Notes: generated by a model not told the origin, from the sequence alone. A stretch of 64,000 nucleotides of DNA from Paenibacillus pini JCM 16418 (GCF_000576305.1 NZ_BAVZ01000001.1:186001-250000); one strand, 5' to 3'. Positions 1-10,458 are shown, counted from the stretch's first letter. Numbers and translations: made by a program.

Positions 1-109
1 TCAACTTCCTGTTTATTGATTCAACTCAGCAGCAGATTCGTTTGTCATTTCATTTAGATATGGCGATGCAATCATACACAATTCAAGGGGACATAAGGGA
101 GTGAAGAAA

Positions 110-1753
110 GTGTTGAAGAAGAAGAAAGTTAGTTTGCTGGCAATGATGATGGCTGTGACGGTTGTTTTTACGGGTTGTTCGTTCTCGGGCGACAGTAAAG
201 ATGCTGGTAGTACTACAGGTACGGGGGATACCGCTACCACAGGGGCAAAGGAATTAAAGCTGTATGTTGAGACTGAAATCAAGGATATGAACCAATGGCT
301 CGCATCTGATGATGTTTCGTTTACAGTGCTGAATAACGTTGGCGAAGGATTGTATCGCCTTGATCCAAAAAATGAGCCACAACCAGCGATGGCTGAAAAG
401 GTGGATGTATCTGCGGATAAACTAAAATATACATTTAAACTGCGTGATGATGCGAAGTGGAGTGACGGTACTCCAGTTACAGCGGCAGATTTTAAATTTG
501 CATGGCTTCGTGAGATTGACCCGAAAACCGGTACAAACGGTTATTCATTTATTATGACAGACTACATTGTTGGTGCTGCTGAATATGCTGAGGGTGGTTC
601 GGCGGATAAAGTAGGAATCGAAGCAACTGATGACAAAACGCTGACCATTTCATTGAAGCAACCAACGCCATACTTCCTACGTTTGACAACGCTTGCTCCG
701 TATTTCCCAATGAAAGAAGAGTTTGTTAAGGCTAAGGGCGATAGCTATGCTTTGACTCCTCAAAATATGCTCTTTAACGGACCATACACCATGACTTCTG
801 TAGATGCAGCTAGTGGTGCGACTCTTGAGAAAAATGCAGGCTACTGGGATGCAGCTAATGTAAAAGTAGACAAAGTAGATTTGAAAGTTATTAAAGAGAA
901 GAGTACAGCTCTGAACGCTTACAAAGCTGGTCAATTGGATCGTGTTCTATTGGCTTCATCTGATGTGAGTGCAGCGAAGTCTGAACCTGGTTTTGCAACA
1001 GGTATTAACTTCAAAACAACGTACTTGCAGTTCAATACAAAAGCTGATGGCGTAAGCAACGTGAACATTCGTAAAGCATTGGAGCTTGGTTTCGATTCGA
1101 AACTATTGGCTGACCAAGTGCTGAATAACGGATCTAAAGGTGCTACAGGATTGATTCCAGATGAAATGAGTGCTGTGGAAGGTAAATCTTTCAGAGAAAT
1201 GCAGGGCGATTTAATCAAGCCTGATGCAGCTCAAGCTAAAGCTTTCTGGGATCAAGGTGTTAAGGAACTAGGAAAAGCTCCAAAGATCACCATGCTAGTT
1301 GCAGATACTTCTGAAACAAAAGACGTTGCAACCTTCATACAAAGTGAATTGAAAAAATCACTTGGTATTGATCTTGTTCTCGATACGAAAACAAGTAAAG
1401 CACGTGGACAGTTGATGGATAATAGTAAATATCAAATGGCGATCACTGCTTGGGGCGCTGACTATGATGATGCAATGACTTATCTTGATTTGTGGACAAA
1501 CCACACGCCTTACCGTGGTAACTACGAGAATCCTAAATATGACGCTCTAATCATGAATGCTAAGAAAGAAACAGATGAAAATAAGCGTATTAACATGATG
1601 CTTGAAGCTGAGAAAATGCTAGTTACTGAAGATGCTGTAGTTGCTCCAATTTACTTTGGTGGATATTCATTCCTTCTGAACTCGAAGGTTGAAGGTCTGG
1701 ATTATCATCCGTACGGCAACCCTGTAGACTTCAAATACGCAAACGTTAAATAA
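110..1753 (+). CDS. oppA: Oligopeptide ABC transporter substrate-binding lipoprotein (OppA/DppE family)
   Basis: Extracellular solute-binding protein of family 5, anchored to the outer face of the membrane, delivering peptides to the permease encoded downstream. A Lys-rich N-terminus and hydrophobic stretch end in a lipobox (VFTGC), with the lipidated Cys near residue 23, followed by a Ser/Gly/Thr linker. The family signature lies around residues 95-140 (KLRDDAKWSDGTPV then AADFKFAW). Length of about 547 aa is normal. The frame opens with GTG at 101, but GTG 110 has AAGGGA nine bases upstream and is preferred. It heads the opp operon and is followed by a hairpin that may let it be expressed above the membrane components. 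The exact peptide preference cannot be read from sequence. Confidence 0.93.
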   Translation: MLKKKKVSLLAMMMAVTVVFTGCSFSGDSKDAGSTTGTGDTATTGAKELKLYVETEIKDMNQWLASDDVSFTVLNNVGEGLYRLDPKNEPQPAMAEKVDVSADKLKYTFKLRDDAKWSDGTPVTAADFKFAWLREIDPKTGTNGYSFIMTDYIVGAAEYAEGGSADKVGIEATDDKTLTISLKQPTPYFLRLTTLAPYFPMKEEFVKAKGDSYALTPQNMLFNGPYTMTSVDAASGATLEKNAGYWDAANVKVDKVDLKVIKEKSTALNAYKAGQLDRVLLASSDVSAAKSEPGFATGINFKTTYLQFNTKADGVSNVNIRKALELGFDSKLLADQVLNNGSKGATGLIPDEMSAVEGKSFREMQGDLIKPDAAQAKAFWDQGVKELGKAPKITMLVADTSETKDVATFIQSELKKSLGIDLVLDTKTSKARGQLMDNSKYQMAITAWGADYDDAMTYLDLWTNHTPYRGNYENPKYDALIMNAKKETDENKRINMMLEAEKMLVTEDAVVAPIYFGGYSFLLNSKVEGLDYHPYGNPVDFKYANVK

Positions 1754-1777
1754 TTGCAAAACTTAAATCCAGGATAG

Positions 1778-1803
1778 GAGAGAAGCTTTGCTTCTCTCTT
1801 TCC
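1778..1803 (+). terminator. Intercistronic hairpin between oppA and oppB
   Basis: Inverted repeat with 9-bp arms GAGAGAAGC and GCTTCTCTC around a TTT loop, followed by a broken T-rich run. Position between a binding-protein gene and its permease genes suggests a partial terminator or mRNA-stabilising hairpin that raises oppA over oppBCDF. The attenuator role is inferred. Confidence 0.6.
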
Positions 1804-1859
1804 TTTATTAATGCATGTGCTAAGAAAATGAAAGACCCCATTCTGCTGGGAGGTGCAAT

Positions 1860-2795
1860 ATGAAACGGTATATCGGAGTTCGACTTATTTATTTAGTGTT
1901 AACCTTGTTTATCATTACAACAGCTACCTTCTTTCTAATGAAGGGATTGCCAGGTACACCGTTTGATGAAGAGAAGTTGCAACAACTTCCTACAGAACAG
2001 AGACAGAAAATTTACGCTAGTTATGGACTCGATAAGCCCGTGGTCACGCAATATGTGAACTACTTAGGTAATATTGTAAAAGGTGATCTAGGAACTTCGT
2101 TCTTCTACACGGGACAAAAGGTAACGGATATTATTTCAGGACGTATTGGTCCTTCAGCTCTTATTGGTCTTCAAGCTGTTCTGTTAGGACTAGCTATTGG
2201 ATTAATTCTAGGTATTATAGCTGCTTACAGGCATAACACGGGATGGGATTATGCGACAATGATTATTGCGGTACTTGGTGTGTCGGTCCCGAACTTTGTC
2301 CTCGCAGCACTGATGCAGTACTATATGGGGCTTAAATGGGGATGGTTCCCTGTAGCCTTCTGGGAGAGCTATTCAAGCTCAATCCTTCCATCGGTTGCGC
2401 TAAGTGTAGGTGTTGTAGCACTTATTGCTCGATTTGTACGTACAGAAATGCTGGAAGTGCTTGAACAGGAGTATATTACGACAGCCAAAGCTAAAGGGCT
2501 TGGTTTTATAAGAATTATGTTTCAGCATGTTATTCGTAACTCACTGATTTCTGTCATTACTGTACTAGGTCCGATTGTAGTCAATTTATTGACCGGTTCC
2601 CTTGTTATTGAGAATATCTTTGGTATTCCTGGTATTGGTAGCTTGTTTGTAGATTCAATTAAAATGAACGATTACTCGACAATTATGGGCATTACGATTT
2701 TTTACAGTGCGTTTTATGTACTAGTTATGCTTGTCGTAGACTTGCTGTACGGATTGGTAGACCCACGAATCCGTTTTGCTTCAGGGAAGGAGTGA
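1860..2795 (+). CDS. oppB: Oligopeptide ABC transporter permease (OppB/DppB family)
   Basis: First membrane subunit of the peptide importer. An N-terminal transmembrane helix (about residues 9-29) precedes the DppB-type extracellular region with the GLDKPVVTQYVNYL segment. The permease core then follows, with the cytoplasmic EAA loop (AKAKGLGFIRIMFQHVIRNS, roughly residues 213-235) that docks onto the ATPases. Length of 311 aa is typical. A strong site (GGGAGGTG) lies six bases before the ATG. It is followed closely by oppC, consistent with one transcript. Confidence 0.94.
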   Translation: MKRYIGVRLIYLVLTLFIITTATFFLMKGLPGTPFDEEKLQQLPTEQRQKIYASYGLDKPVVTQYVNYLGNIVKGDLGTSFFYTGQKVTDIISGRIGPSALIGLQAVLLGLAIGLILGIIAAYRHNTGWDYATMIIAVLGVSVPNFVLAALMQYYMGLKWGWFPVAFWESYSSSILPSVALSVGVVALIARFVRTEMLEVLEQEYITTAKAKGLGFIRIMFQHVIRNSLISVITVLGPIVVNLLTGSLVIENIFGIPGIGSLFVDSIKMNDYSTIMGITIFYSAFYVLVMLVVDLLYGLVDPRIRFASGKE

Positions 2796-2799
2796 GCAT

Positions 2800-3726
2800 A
2801 TGCCGAAGGAAACTCAAAATTTGGATGCACTGTTTAAACCAGCAGCAGCCAGACCGGATGATAAAGAGAAGATTACCCGTGAATCACTAACTGCTTTTCA
2901 AGATAGCTGGAGACGGCTTCGCAAGAACAAAGCAGCCATTATCAGTTTGGTTATTCTAGTCATCATGGTTGTGCTTGCTATTATTGGACCATGGATTGGA
3001 CACCACAATTATTATGATACGGACTATTCAGCGGTGTATCAGAAGCCAAGCGCTGATCATTGGTTTGGAACAGATAAATTTGGCCGAGATCAATGGGCGC
3101 GCATTTGGCAAGGTACAAGTGTTTCACTCATGATCGCTGTCCTCGCGGCTGCGCTTGATTTGGTCGTTGGTGTTATTTACGGTGCTGTTTCTGCATTACT
3201 TGGCGGTAGAGTTGACAATGTTATGCAACGGATTATTGAAATCTTGACAGGTATTCCGAGCTTGATCATTATCATACTGCTCATGATGATCATGAAGCCC
3301 GGAATTATAACCATTATGGTGGCGATGTCCATTACGGGATGGGTAAACATGGCGCGTCTTGTACGGGCACATATTATGAAATTGAAATCTCAGGAATTTG
3401 TTCTTGCAGCGAGAACACTGGGGACATCTAATGGTCGTATTATTTGGAAGCATCTAATTCCGAATACGATTGGTATCATCGTTATTAATACGATGTTTAC
3501 GATTCCATCTGCAATTTTTACAGAGGCATTCTTAAGTTTCATCGGGCTTGGTCTTCAATCGCCTATGGCATCACTTGGTGTACTGATTAACGACGGCTTT
3601 GCCTCGCTTAATTCACAAGCTTACTTGCTATTATATCCTTCAATTATCATCGTGCTTCTTATGGTAGCGTTTAATATTTTAGGTGATGGTTTGCGCGATG
3701 CACTTGATCCGAGAATGCGGAAATAG
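2800..3726 (+). CDS. oppC: Oligopeptide ABC transporter permease (OppC/DppC family)
   Basis: Second membrane subunit of the peptide importer. It has an OppC N-terminal cytoplasmic segment (SWRRLRKNKAAIISL) leading into the first membrane helix, a periplasmic loop with HWFGTDKFGRDQWARI, a conserved DppC mark, and the EAA loop around SQEFVLAARTLGTSNGRI. It ends in DPRMRK as OppC proteins usually do. The frame is open from 2776, but ATG 2800 has GGAAGGAG at good spacing, giving 308 aa. The start lies four bases after the oppB stop. Confidence 0.94.
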   Translation: MPKETQNLDALFKPAAARPDDKEKITRESLTAFQDSWRRLRKNKAAIISLVILVIMVVLAIIGPWIGHHNYYDTDYSAVYQKPSADHWFGTDKFGRDQWARIWQGTSVSLMIAVLAAALDLVVGVIYGAVSALLGGRVDNVMQRIIEILTGIPSLIIIILLMMIMKPGIITIMVAMSITGWVNMARLVRAHIMKLKSQEFVLAARTLGTSNGRIIWKHLIPNTIGIIVINTMFTIPSAIFTEAFLSFIGLGLQSPMASLGVLINDGFASLNSQAYLLLYPSIIIVLLMVAFNILGDGLRDALDPRMRK

Positions 3727-3742
3727 GGGAGGGGATGACCAT

Positions 3743-4750
3743 ATGAATCATTTGCTGGAAGTTAAGAACTTACAGGTCAGCTTTTTCACATATGCCGGTG
3801 AAGTCCAAGCGGTGCGTGATGTAAGCTTCACCCTCGCCAAGGGTGAGACGCTTGCTATCGTTGGAGAATCGGGTTCAGGAAAATCCGTAACTTCCAAAAG
3901 CATCATGAGGTTGCTGACCCAAACTGCAAAAATAAAACAAGGATCTATAATGTTCGAAGGTAAGGATCTTGCATCCTTGCCGGAGAAACAAATGCAAAAT
4001 ATCCGAGGTAAAGATATATCGATGATCTTTCAAGATCCGATGACTTCACTCAATCCGACGATGACCATTGGACGTCAAATCACGGAAGTACTTCGCAAGC
4101 ACCATCAAATGAATGGAAGCGAAGCATCTCGAAGAGCTCTTGAACTACTGGATCAGGTGGGAATTCCTAACCCTGAGAAGAGATTAAAGCAATATCCGCA
4201 TCAATTATCAGGGGGTATGCGTCAACGTGTAGTTATCGCAATTGCACTGGCTTGTGATCCGCAAGTTCTGATTGCAGATGAACCTACAACTGCTCTTGAC
4301 GTTACCATTCAGGCTCAAATTCTTGAGCTAATGAAAAGCTTGCAGCAGAAGTTTGATACATCCATTGTTCTGATTACTCATGATTTGGGTGTAGTTGCAA
4401 ATATGGCTTCACGTGTCGCTGTTATGTATGCAGGTAAAATCGTAGAAACAGGCTCAGTTGATGAGTTATTCTATCAACCTAAACATCCATATACCTGGGG
4501 ATTGCTTGATTCAATGCCTAAACTGCATGAAAAGACGGAAGAATTACATGCTATTCCGGGTACTCCTCCAGATTTGGCAGATCCTCCAATCGGATGTCCA
4601 TTCGCTGCGCGTTGTCCTTATACAATGGACGTTTGTTATGATCATATGCCTCCGTATACGGAGCATTCAGATACGCATCGTGCGGCTTGCTGGTTGCAAG
4701 ATAGCCGTGCTCCGAAGATTGATCGTCCGCAAGCAGGAGGTGAACGGTAA
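3743..4750 (+). CDS. oppD: Oligopeptide ABC transporter ATP-binding protein (OppD/DppD family)
   Basis: One of two nucleotide-binding subunits powering peptide import. It shows Walker A GESGSGKS (about residue 40), the signature LSGGMRQRV, Walker B VLIADEPTTALD and the H-loop LITHDLG. The C-terminal oligopeptide/dipeptide extension is Cys-rich (GCPFAARCPYTMDVC), as in OppD/DppD proteins. ATG 3743 is chosen over the ORF opening at 3683 because AGGGGAGGGG precedes it and the protein then starts MNHLLEVKNL, which is normal for the family. The stop overlaps the oppF start by one base (TAATG), suggesting translational coupling. Confidence 0.94.
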   Translation: MNHLLEVKNLQVSFFTYAGEVQAVRDVSFTLAKGETLAIVGESGSGKSVTSKSIMRLLTQTAKIKQGSIMFEGKDLASLPEKQMQNIRGKDISMIFQDPMTSLNPTMTIGRQITEVLRKHHQMNGSEASRRALELLDQVGIPNPEKRLKQYPHQLSGGMRQRVVIAIALACDPQVLIADEPTTALDVTIQAQILELMKSLQQKFDTSIVLITHDLGVVANMASRVAVMYAGKIVETGSVDELFYQPKHPYTWGLLDSMPKLHEKTEELHAIPGTPPDLADPPIGCPFAARCPYTMDVCYDHMPPYTEHSDTHRAACWLQDSRAPKIDRPQAGGER

Positions 4751-5757
4751 TGAAGACAGATCAGAATCCATTGGTCGTAGTTAACCATTTGAAGAAGCAT
4801 TTTAACGTAGGTAAGGGACAAATTCTTAAAGCCGTTGATGATGTAAGCTTTGAAATATATCCAGGTGAGACATTTGGTCTGGTTGGTGAATCAGGTTGTG
4901 GTAAATCAACACTTGGACGTACGCTTATTCGCCTTTATGATGCGACATCAGGCGAGGTCACTTTTGAAGATAAAGCGGTGCATGGACATAAATCCAAAGC
5001 AGAGCTTAAACAGCTCAGCCGTAGCATTCAAATGATCTTCCAGGATCCGTATGCATCACTGAACCAGCGGATGACGGTAACCGACATTATTGCTGAAGGT
5101 ATCGACGCTCATGGACTAGCGAAGAACCGTAAGGAACGTTTGGAAATGGTCTATGCCTTGCTGGAAACGGTAGGTCTTAACCGGAATCATGCGGAACGTT
5201 TCCCTCATGAGTTCTCTGGTGGACAACGTCAACGGATCGGAATCGCACGGGCGCTTGCTGTGAATCCTCGCTTCATTATTGCAGATGAACCTATTTCTGC
5301 ACTCGATGTGTCTATTCAGGCGCAAGTCGTGAATCTAATGAAGAAATTGCAAGAAGAGCTCGGCTTGACGTATCTCTTTATCGCCCATGACTTATCCATG
5401 GTTAAGCATATCAGTGATCGTATTGGTGTGATGTATTTGGGAAGCATGGTTGAGCTTTCCGAGAGTGATGAGTTGTTTGAAAACCCGCTTCATCCCTATA
5501 CGAAATCGTTGTTATCCGCGATTCCAATTCCGGATCCGAAGCTTGAGCGTAGCAGAGAACGTCAAGTGCTTCATGGCGATTTGCCAAGTCCTATTAATCC
5601 ACCAAGTGGCTGTCGCTTCAGAACACGTTGTCCGTTTGCTATGGATGTGTGTGCTTCTCAGACGCCTGAATGGAAAGAAGCAGAAAAAGGTCATTGGGTA
5701 GCATGCCATTTATATGATGAGAAAAACGAGGCAGTGTCCTTAAGCAAGACGATATAG
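4750..5757 (+). CDS. oppF: Oligopeptide ABC transporter ATP-binding protein (OppF/DppF family)
   Basis: Second ATPase subunit, pairing with OppD. Walker A is GESGCGKS, the signature [15 protein letters not shown], Walker [13 protein letters not shown] and the H-loop FIAHDLSMV. The C-terminal Cys motif ([15 protein letters not shown]) is typical of the family. At 335 aa it is full length. The start overlaps oppD by one base. The next gene, 20 bases on, is a peptidase, so imported peptides are probably hydrolysed by products of the same transcript. Confidence 0.94.
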   Translation: MKTDQNPLVVVNHLKKHFNVGKGQILKAVDDVSFEIYPGETFGLVGESGCGKSTLGRTLIRLYDATSGEVTFEDKAVHGHKSKAELKQLSRSIQMIFQDPYASLNQRMTVTDIIAEGIDAHGLAKNRKERLEMVYALLETVGLNRNHAERFPHEFSGGQRQRIGIARALAVNPRFIIADEPISALDVSIQAQVVNLMKKLQEELGLTYLFIAHDLSMVKHISDRIGVMYLGSMVELSESDELFENPLHPYTKSLLSAIPIPDPKLERSRERQVLHGDLPSPINPPSGCRFRTRCPFAMDVCASQTPEWKEAEKGHWVACHLYDEKNEAVSLSKTI

Positions 5758-5777
5758 GTAATAAGGGAGACTTCACA

Positions 5778-7222
5778 ATGAATTGGCACCAAAAAGCACT
5801 GGATAGCGAAGAAGCGCTGCTACATGATTTAAGCGGTTTATTGCGTATCAACAGCGTGTATGACCCAGAAACAAGCGAGCCGGGACAGCCCATGGGGCAA
5901 GGTGTTGCACATGCACTGGAATATATGCTGGATCTATGTGCAGCCGAAGGATTCAGAGTTTGTAACCATGATGGTTATGTGGGTTACGCTGAGTATGGCC
6001 CTGAATCCGCTGAACATTATGTGGCTGTGTTAAGCCACCTTGATGTGGTACCGGTGTCCGGTAGTTGGACGACACCCCCCTTTGAACCTACCATCCGAGA
6101 TGGAAAAATATTCGCTCGTGGAGCGATTGATGATAAGGGGCCTTCCATGGCTTCCTTTTATGGTCTCAAGATCGTAAAGGATTTAGGTCTTCCTTTAAAA
6201 CATCGGATTCGTCTTATTTTTGGAACAGATGAAGAGCGGACCGGTCTATGTATGAAGCGATATCGTGAGGTTGAACCGATGCCGTTATGTGGATTTACGC
6301 CTGATGCGGATTTTCCTATTGTACGTGCTGAGAAAGGTCAGATCAACACCAGATTAATGTTCCAAGCTCCAGTTCAAACCGTTGATCAATCAGCGGTTAA
6401 GCCAGATCTACAACTGAGATCTTTTGTAGGTGGAGGCGTAGCTAACATGGTGCCTGAAGAGGCGCGGGCTGAAATTTCTGCCATAGTCGATTCAAGTATA
6501 AGTATAAAAAGTTTAGTCGAAGCTTTTGCATCCTACTGTGAAGCAGAGCAGCTTAAGGGAACCGCCCATTTTAATGGAGACGATGTAATCCTTCTATTAG
6601 AAGGCAAGCCTGCTCATGGAATGGAGCCTCACTTAGGTATCAATGCAGGTCTGAAGCTCATTCATTTTCTAAACGTATATTCATTTGATCATCCAGCTGC
6701 ACATTTTCTTCAGACCATTGAGACACTACTTTACGATGATGTGTACGGTGAAGGCTTCGATATTCGGATGTCTGATGACATGAGCGGTCCTTTAACAATT
6801 AACTGTGGGATTATGCAGTACATGCCAGAAGGAGAGTCATTCTTTCACCTAAATTTACGCTTTCCAAGCTGTGGAACCTGTCAAGGCATTCTAGATCAAA
6901 TCGCAGTGAAGGCTGCTATGTATGGACTGGATATTGATCCACCCAGCTTGAAAGATCCCCATTTTGTACCGGATGAGCATCCATGATAGAGGCTCTTCAG
7001 CGAATCTATGAAGAGGAAACGGGCGAAGCGGCAGAACTGCTTTCAACGGGTGGCGGAACCTATGCGGCAGCTATTTCAAATGGAGTTGCTTTTGGGCCTA
7101 TTTTTCCAGGGATGCCTTACACGGCTCACCAAGGTGATGAATATATGGATATTTCAGTGTTAATGCGCTCGACTTCTATATATGCTCGTGCAATTTACGA
7201 ACTGGCTAATCTGGACCTTTAA
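5778..7222 (+). pseudogene. pepV: PepV-like M20 dipeptidase, split by a one-base frameshift near 6980
   Basis: Zinc dipeptidase of the PepV/Sapep branch of M20, expected to cleave dipeptides in the cytoplasm. The first part (5778-6986) contains metal-site motifs SHLDVVP, ARGAIDDKG and FGTDEE, then FTPDADFP and the lid region, and ends at VPDEHP. The second part (6983-7222) begins MIEALQRIYEEETGE and carries the C-terminal GGGTYA and PGMPYTAHQGDEY motifs. In intact homologues these segments are continuous. Here one base is missing after CATCC, perhaps CCC read as CC. The ATGA overlap mimics coupling, but a separate 79-aa C-terminal piece is not a known protein. Together the parts give the usual length of about 480 aa. 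Confidence 0.88.
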
Positions 7223-7268
7223 ATCTAAAGCTTAATCACAAAACTTAAACCAAAGGAATGTATAGCTG

Positions 7269-8726
7269 ATGGAGTTTATAACAGGCGCAGGGCAACAAGC
7301 AGACGTATTCATTTGTCCAGTATATACAGAAAGCACAGGTGCGGAATGGGATGTTGAACTTCGTCCCGAAATGAAAAAACGCGGTGCAGTAACTTGGTTC
7401 TATGGCCGCGGTCAAGAACAGGATATGCTGTTCATAGGTATGGGTGAGGTTGGTAAGTTCAATCTTGAGGTACTGCGTGATGCTGCAGGAAATGCAGGGC
7501 GTGAAGTAAGTGCACATGAGGCGAAAGCGGCTTCAGTGTCGCTTGCATTCCTAGAGTCATCAACGTATAAGAACTGGACAGAAGAACTATTAAGCGCATG
7601 GGTAGAAGGTTGGCTACTGGGTACGTATGTCTTTGATAAATATAAGAGTACTAAACGCCCAGCAGATTTAGATTTTCTATATTTCGAAGGTGAAGTGGAT
7701 AGCTTCTTAGAGGGAGCTGTCAAACGCGCCCAAATTCGCGCATCGGCAACTTCTTTTGCAAGGGATTTATGCAATGAAGCTCCGAATGATCTGCATCCAC
7801 TAAGTTTTGTTGAGCGGATTATCACTCATTTTGCAGACCGAGATGTAACGGTTCGGGTTTATAAAGGCGAAGAATTGAAGCAGCGTCACATGAACGGATT
7901 GCTGGCCGTAGGTAGTGGAAGTCAGTATCCTCCCGCGCTCGTAGAAATTGAGTATGTTGGAGATTCAGAAGCTCCTTTACTTGCTCTGATTGGAAAAGGG
8001 ATTACCTTTGACATGGGTGGTATGAATGTTAAGAATGGCCGTGACATCAGTGACGCTCGCTTTGATATGGGCGGTGCTGCGGCAGTTATTGGCGCTATGG
8101 ATATTTTGACTAAGATGGAAGTTAAGACACGAGTAACTGCGCTGATTGCGATTGCTGATAATGCGCCTGATGCTAAGGCCTTCCTTCCATCTGACGTTGT
8201 CCGCTATCCGAATGGTTTATCGGTTCAAGTTGTGAATACGGATGCCGAGGGACGTCTGATTCTTGCGGATGCGTTGCTTCATGCTAAGCGACTTGGAGCA
8301 GAAGAAATGATTGATATTGCTACGTTGACTGGAAGTGTAGGACATGCGCTTGGCCTTCGAATCGCTGGCATCTGGGGAGACAAAGGTTTCTCGGATCAGA
8401 TGATTTCAATTGGTGAACAGAATGGAGATCCAATATGGTCATTGCCACTTGTGGATGAGGACGAAGAACTGTTGAGTAGTCCTTATGCTGATTTGGCTAA
8501 TCTAGCTTCAAGTCCATACGGTGGTGCGAACATGGCTGCATTGTTCTTGCGAAATTTTGTATCGCCAACGGCGCGTTGGTGTCACATCGATATGGCTAAT
8601 ACGGTGCAAGTACCTAGTAATCGGGGCTACAGAGTAACGGGAGCCACAGGATATGGTGTTAGACTGCTTGCAGATTTTGTTTGTGCAAAAGTATTTGATA
8701 AACAAAAGGCAGGTGAATCGTTATGA
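7269..8726 (+). CDS. pepA: Leucyl aminopeptidase, M17 family
   Basis: Cytosolic two-metal aminopeptidase that removes N-terminal residues from peptides, fitting its place after the peptide importer and dipeptidase. The N-terminal macrodomain-like half is divergent. The catalytic half has GKGITFDMGG (metal-binding Lys and Asp), the catalytic Lys in NVKNG, FDMGGAAAV, and the M17 signature NTDAEGRLILADAL (about residues 322-335). Length is 485 aa. The stop overlaps the cutC start (ATGA). Family assignment is firm, but substrate range and the symbol are conventional. Confidence 0.92.
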   Translation: MEFITGAGQQADVFICPVYTESTGAEWDVELRPEMKKRGAVTWFYGRGQEQDMLFIGMGEVGKFNLEVLRDAAGNAGREVSAHEAKAASVSLAFLESSTYKNWTEELLSAWVEGWLLGTYVFDKYKSTKRPADLDFLYFEGEVDSFLEGAVKRAQIRASATSFARDLCNEAPNDLHPLSFVERIITHFADRDVTVRVYKGEELKQRHMNGLLAVGSGSQYPPALVEIEYVGDSEAPLLALIGKGITFDMGGMNVKNGRDISDARFDMGGAAAVIGAMDILTKMEVKTRVTALIAIADNAPDAKAFLPSDVVRYPNGLSVQVVNTDAEGRLILADALLHAKRLGAEEMIDIATLTGSVGHALGLRIAGIWGDKGFSDQMISIGEQNGDPIWSLPLVDEDEELLSSPYADLANLASSPYGGANMAALFLRNFVSPTARWCHIDMANTVQVPSNRGYRVTGATGYGVRLLADFVCAKVFDKQKAGESL

Positions 8727-9416
8727 AATTAGAAGTCATTGCAACGAATCTATCTGACGCATTACTTGCTCAAAACAATGGTGCGGATCGCATTGAATTG
8801 GTTACAGGAATTTTGGAAGGTGGATTAACCCCGAGCCCAGCTCATCCGTCAAGTCGTGAACGCGGTTGAGATTCCTGTCCATGTGATGGTGCGTCCGCAT
8901 AGTCAATCATTTGTATATGATGAACATGATGTGACAACCATGCTTGACGATATTTCATTTATTCGTGAGAGTGGGGCTGCTGGGATTGTACTTGGAACAT
9001 TAACAGATGATGCCAAAGTAGATACCAAAACCCTTGAAGTTTTACTTCAAGCTGCGGGCAGTATGAATGTGACGTATCACCGAGCATTTGATGAAATTGC
9101 AGATCAACATGAGGCACTACAAGTGCTTTCAGCTTATCCGCAAATCAATCGAATTTTGACTTCTGCTGGGCCACGTTCTGCGCTTCAATCGGTAGAGGAA
9201 ATGAAGGCTCTAGTGCATGCATCAGCTCATACACAAATAACCATTCTTGCTGGTGCTGGTCTGACCGTGCCAGGACTTGCGGCATTTGTGGAACACACTG
9301 GCGTGAAGGAGGTCCATTTCGGATCGGCCCTACGTAAGGACGGCCAATATTTACGACCTATTGAACCAGAAAAAGTGCAGGCAGCTGCAAAAATTATTGC
9401 TTCTTTCGAGAGGTAG
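8723..9416 (+). pseudogene. cutC: CutC family protein, frameshifted near 8835-8843
   Basis: CutC is a TIM-barrel protein named for copper homeostasis in E. coli. Its true activity is debated. Translation from ATG 8723 gives MKLEVIATNLSDALL and ADRIELV then EGGLTPSP, typical CutC N-terminal sequence, and hits a stop soon after. The downstream frame resumes with LIRQVVNAVEIPVHVMVRP and runs to 9416 with VTYHRAFDE, ILTSAG and VHFGSALR, all CutC marks. The indel lies in the stretch around AGCCCAGCTC. Either one extra base or two lost bases would explain it. The start overlaps the aminopeptidase stop by four bases, so both were co-translated in the intact gene. Confidence 0.87.
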
Positions 9417-9429
9417 CTTCACATAGTGT

Positions 9430-10437
9430 ATGCTTTTGGACGACAAATACAGAGATATTGTGGTGAATGACAACTTGGAGAATAAACAAAAGTATATAGT
9501 GGGTGTAGATCTCGGTGGTACGAAAATTGCTACAGGATTGTTTGATAATCAAGGTCAAATGCTCAGTCGCACTCAGAGAGCTACCGCTGGACTTCAGAGC
9601 GCCGAAGATGTCATTGCAACGATTGTAGAGACGATACGTGAAGTGAGCGGTGATCATAAGATTGCGGGTGTAGGGGTAGCTTCTCCAGGTGCTATAGATA
9701 GTCGCCGCGGTATGATTCTGAATGGGATTAATTTACCGGGTTGGAGTAACATTCCTCTACAGGCTGAGCTAGAATCACGCCTTGGAACAGAGGTAAAACT
9801 CGTGAATGATGCTAATGCAGCTGCTTGGGGTGAGTTTGTATACGGTGCAGGGCGTGGATCACTTAATATGATTTACGTGACATTCAGTACTGGAATTGGT
9901 TCTGGGCTTGTACTCGACGGTCAATTGTTTCTAGGGTCTAATTCCTTTGCTGGTGAACTCGGACACACGGTTATTGATCCGCATGGTGCGGTTTGTGGCT
10001 GTGGTCGTCGGGGGTGCTGGGAGACCTTTGCATCAGGTACGGCAATTGGCAGAATGGGGCAAGAGGCGGTCGCTGAGGCCGGAGGCATTTCTCTCATGTC
10101 AGAATTAGCTAGTGCTGAAGACTTGCCTGTAATGGCAACCCATGTGTTCCAAGCCGCTGCGGCTGGAGATGTTGTTGCATGTGATACGCTTGCGAATGTA
10201 ATTCATTATACTGGTCTTGGACTCATGAATATTATTCATAGTTTCAACCCAGACTGTATAGTCATTGGTGGGGGAGTAAGCCGTGCAGGCTCAGCATTCT
10301 TTGAGCCCCTAATGAAACAAACGGACGAGCTTGTAATGGAACCTTATCGCGGGACGTTCAATTTGAAGCCTGCTGAGTTAAAAGATGATGTAGGCGTTAT
10401 CGGTGCAGCGGCCTTATTTAAGGACAATGTTAATTGA
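9430..10437 (+). CDS. glcK: ROK family glucokinase-like sugar kinase
   Basis: ROK kinase, probably phosphorylating glucose or a related sugar with ATP in the cytosol. The phosphate-binding motif VGVDLGGTKI lies near residue 24. GELGHTVIDPHG and the ROK zinc motif CGCGRRGCWE follow at about residues 176-202, and IVIGGGVSRAG comes later. The frame has an unusual N-terminal extension of about 20 residues before the motif, so the true start could be an internal GTG or TTG. The ribosome site GAGAGG is rather far from ATG 9430. Substrate is inferred from family only. It is the last gene before a terminator. Confidence 0.85.
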   Translation: MLLDDKYRDIVVNDNLENKQKYIVGVDLGGTKIATGLFDNQGQMLSRTQRATAGLQSAEDVIATIVETIREVSGDHKIAGVGVASPGAIDSRRGMILNGINLPGWSNIPLQAELESRLGTEVKLVNDANAAAWGEFVYGAGRGSLNMIYVTFSTGIGSGLVLDGQLFLGSNSFAGELGHTVIDPHGAVCGCGRRGCWETFASGTAIGRMGQEAVAEAGGISLMSELASAEDLPVMATHVFQAAAAGDVVACDTLANVIHYTGLGLMNIIHSFNPDCIVIGGGVSRAGSAFFEPLMKQTDELVMEPYRGTFNLKPAELKDDVGVIGAAALFKDNVN

Positions 10438-10458
10438 TATCGCTATGATTTAAATTGA

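Noticed and set aside
6983..7222. A separate 79-aa gene translationally coupled to pepV by ATGA
   Set aside because: Its sequence is the conserved C-terminus of PepV-type dipeptidases (GGGTYA, AHQGDEY), so a frameshift explains it better.
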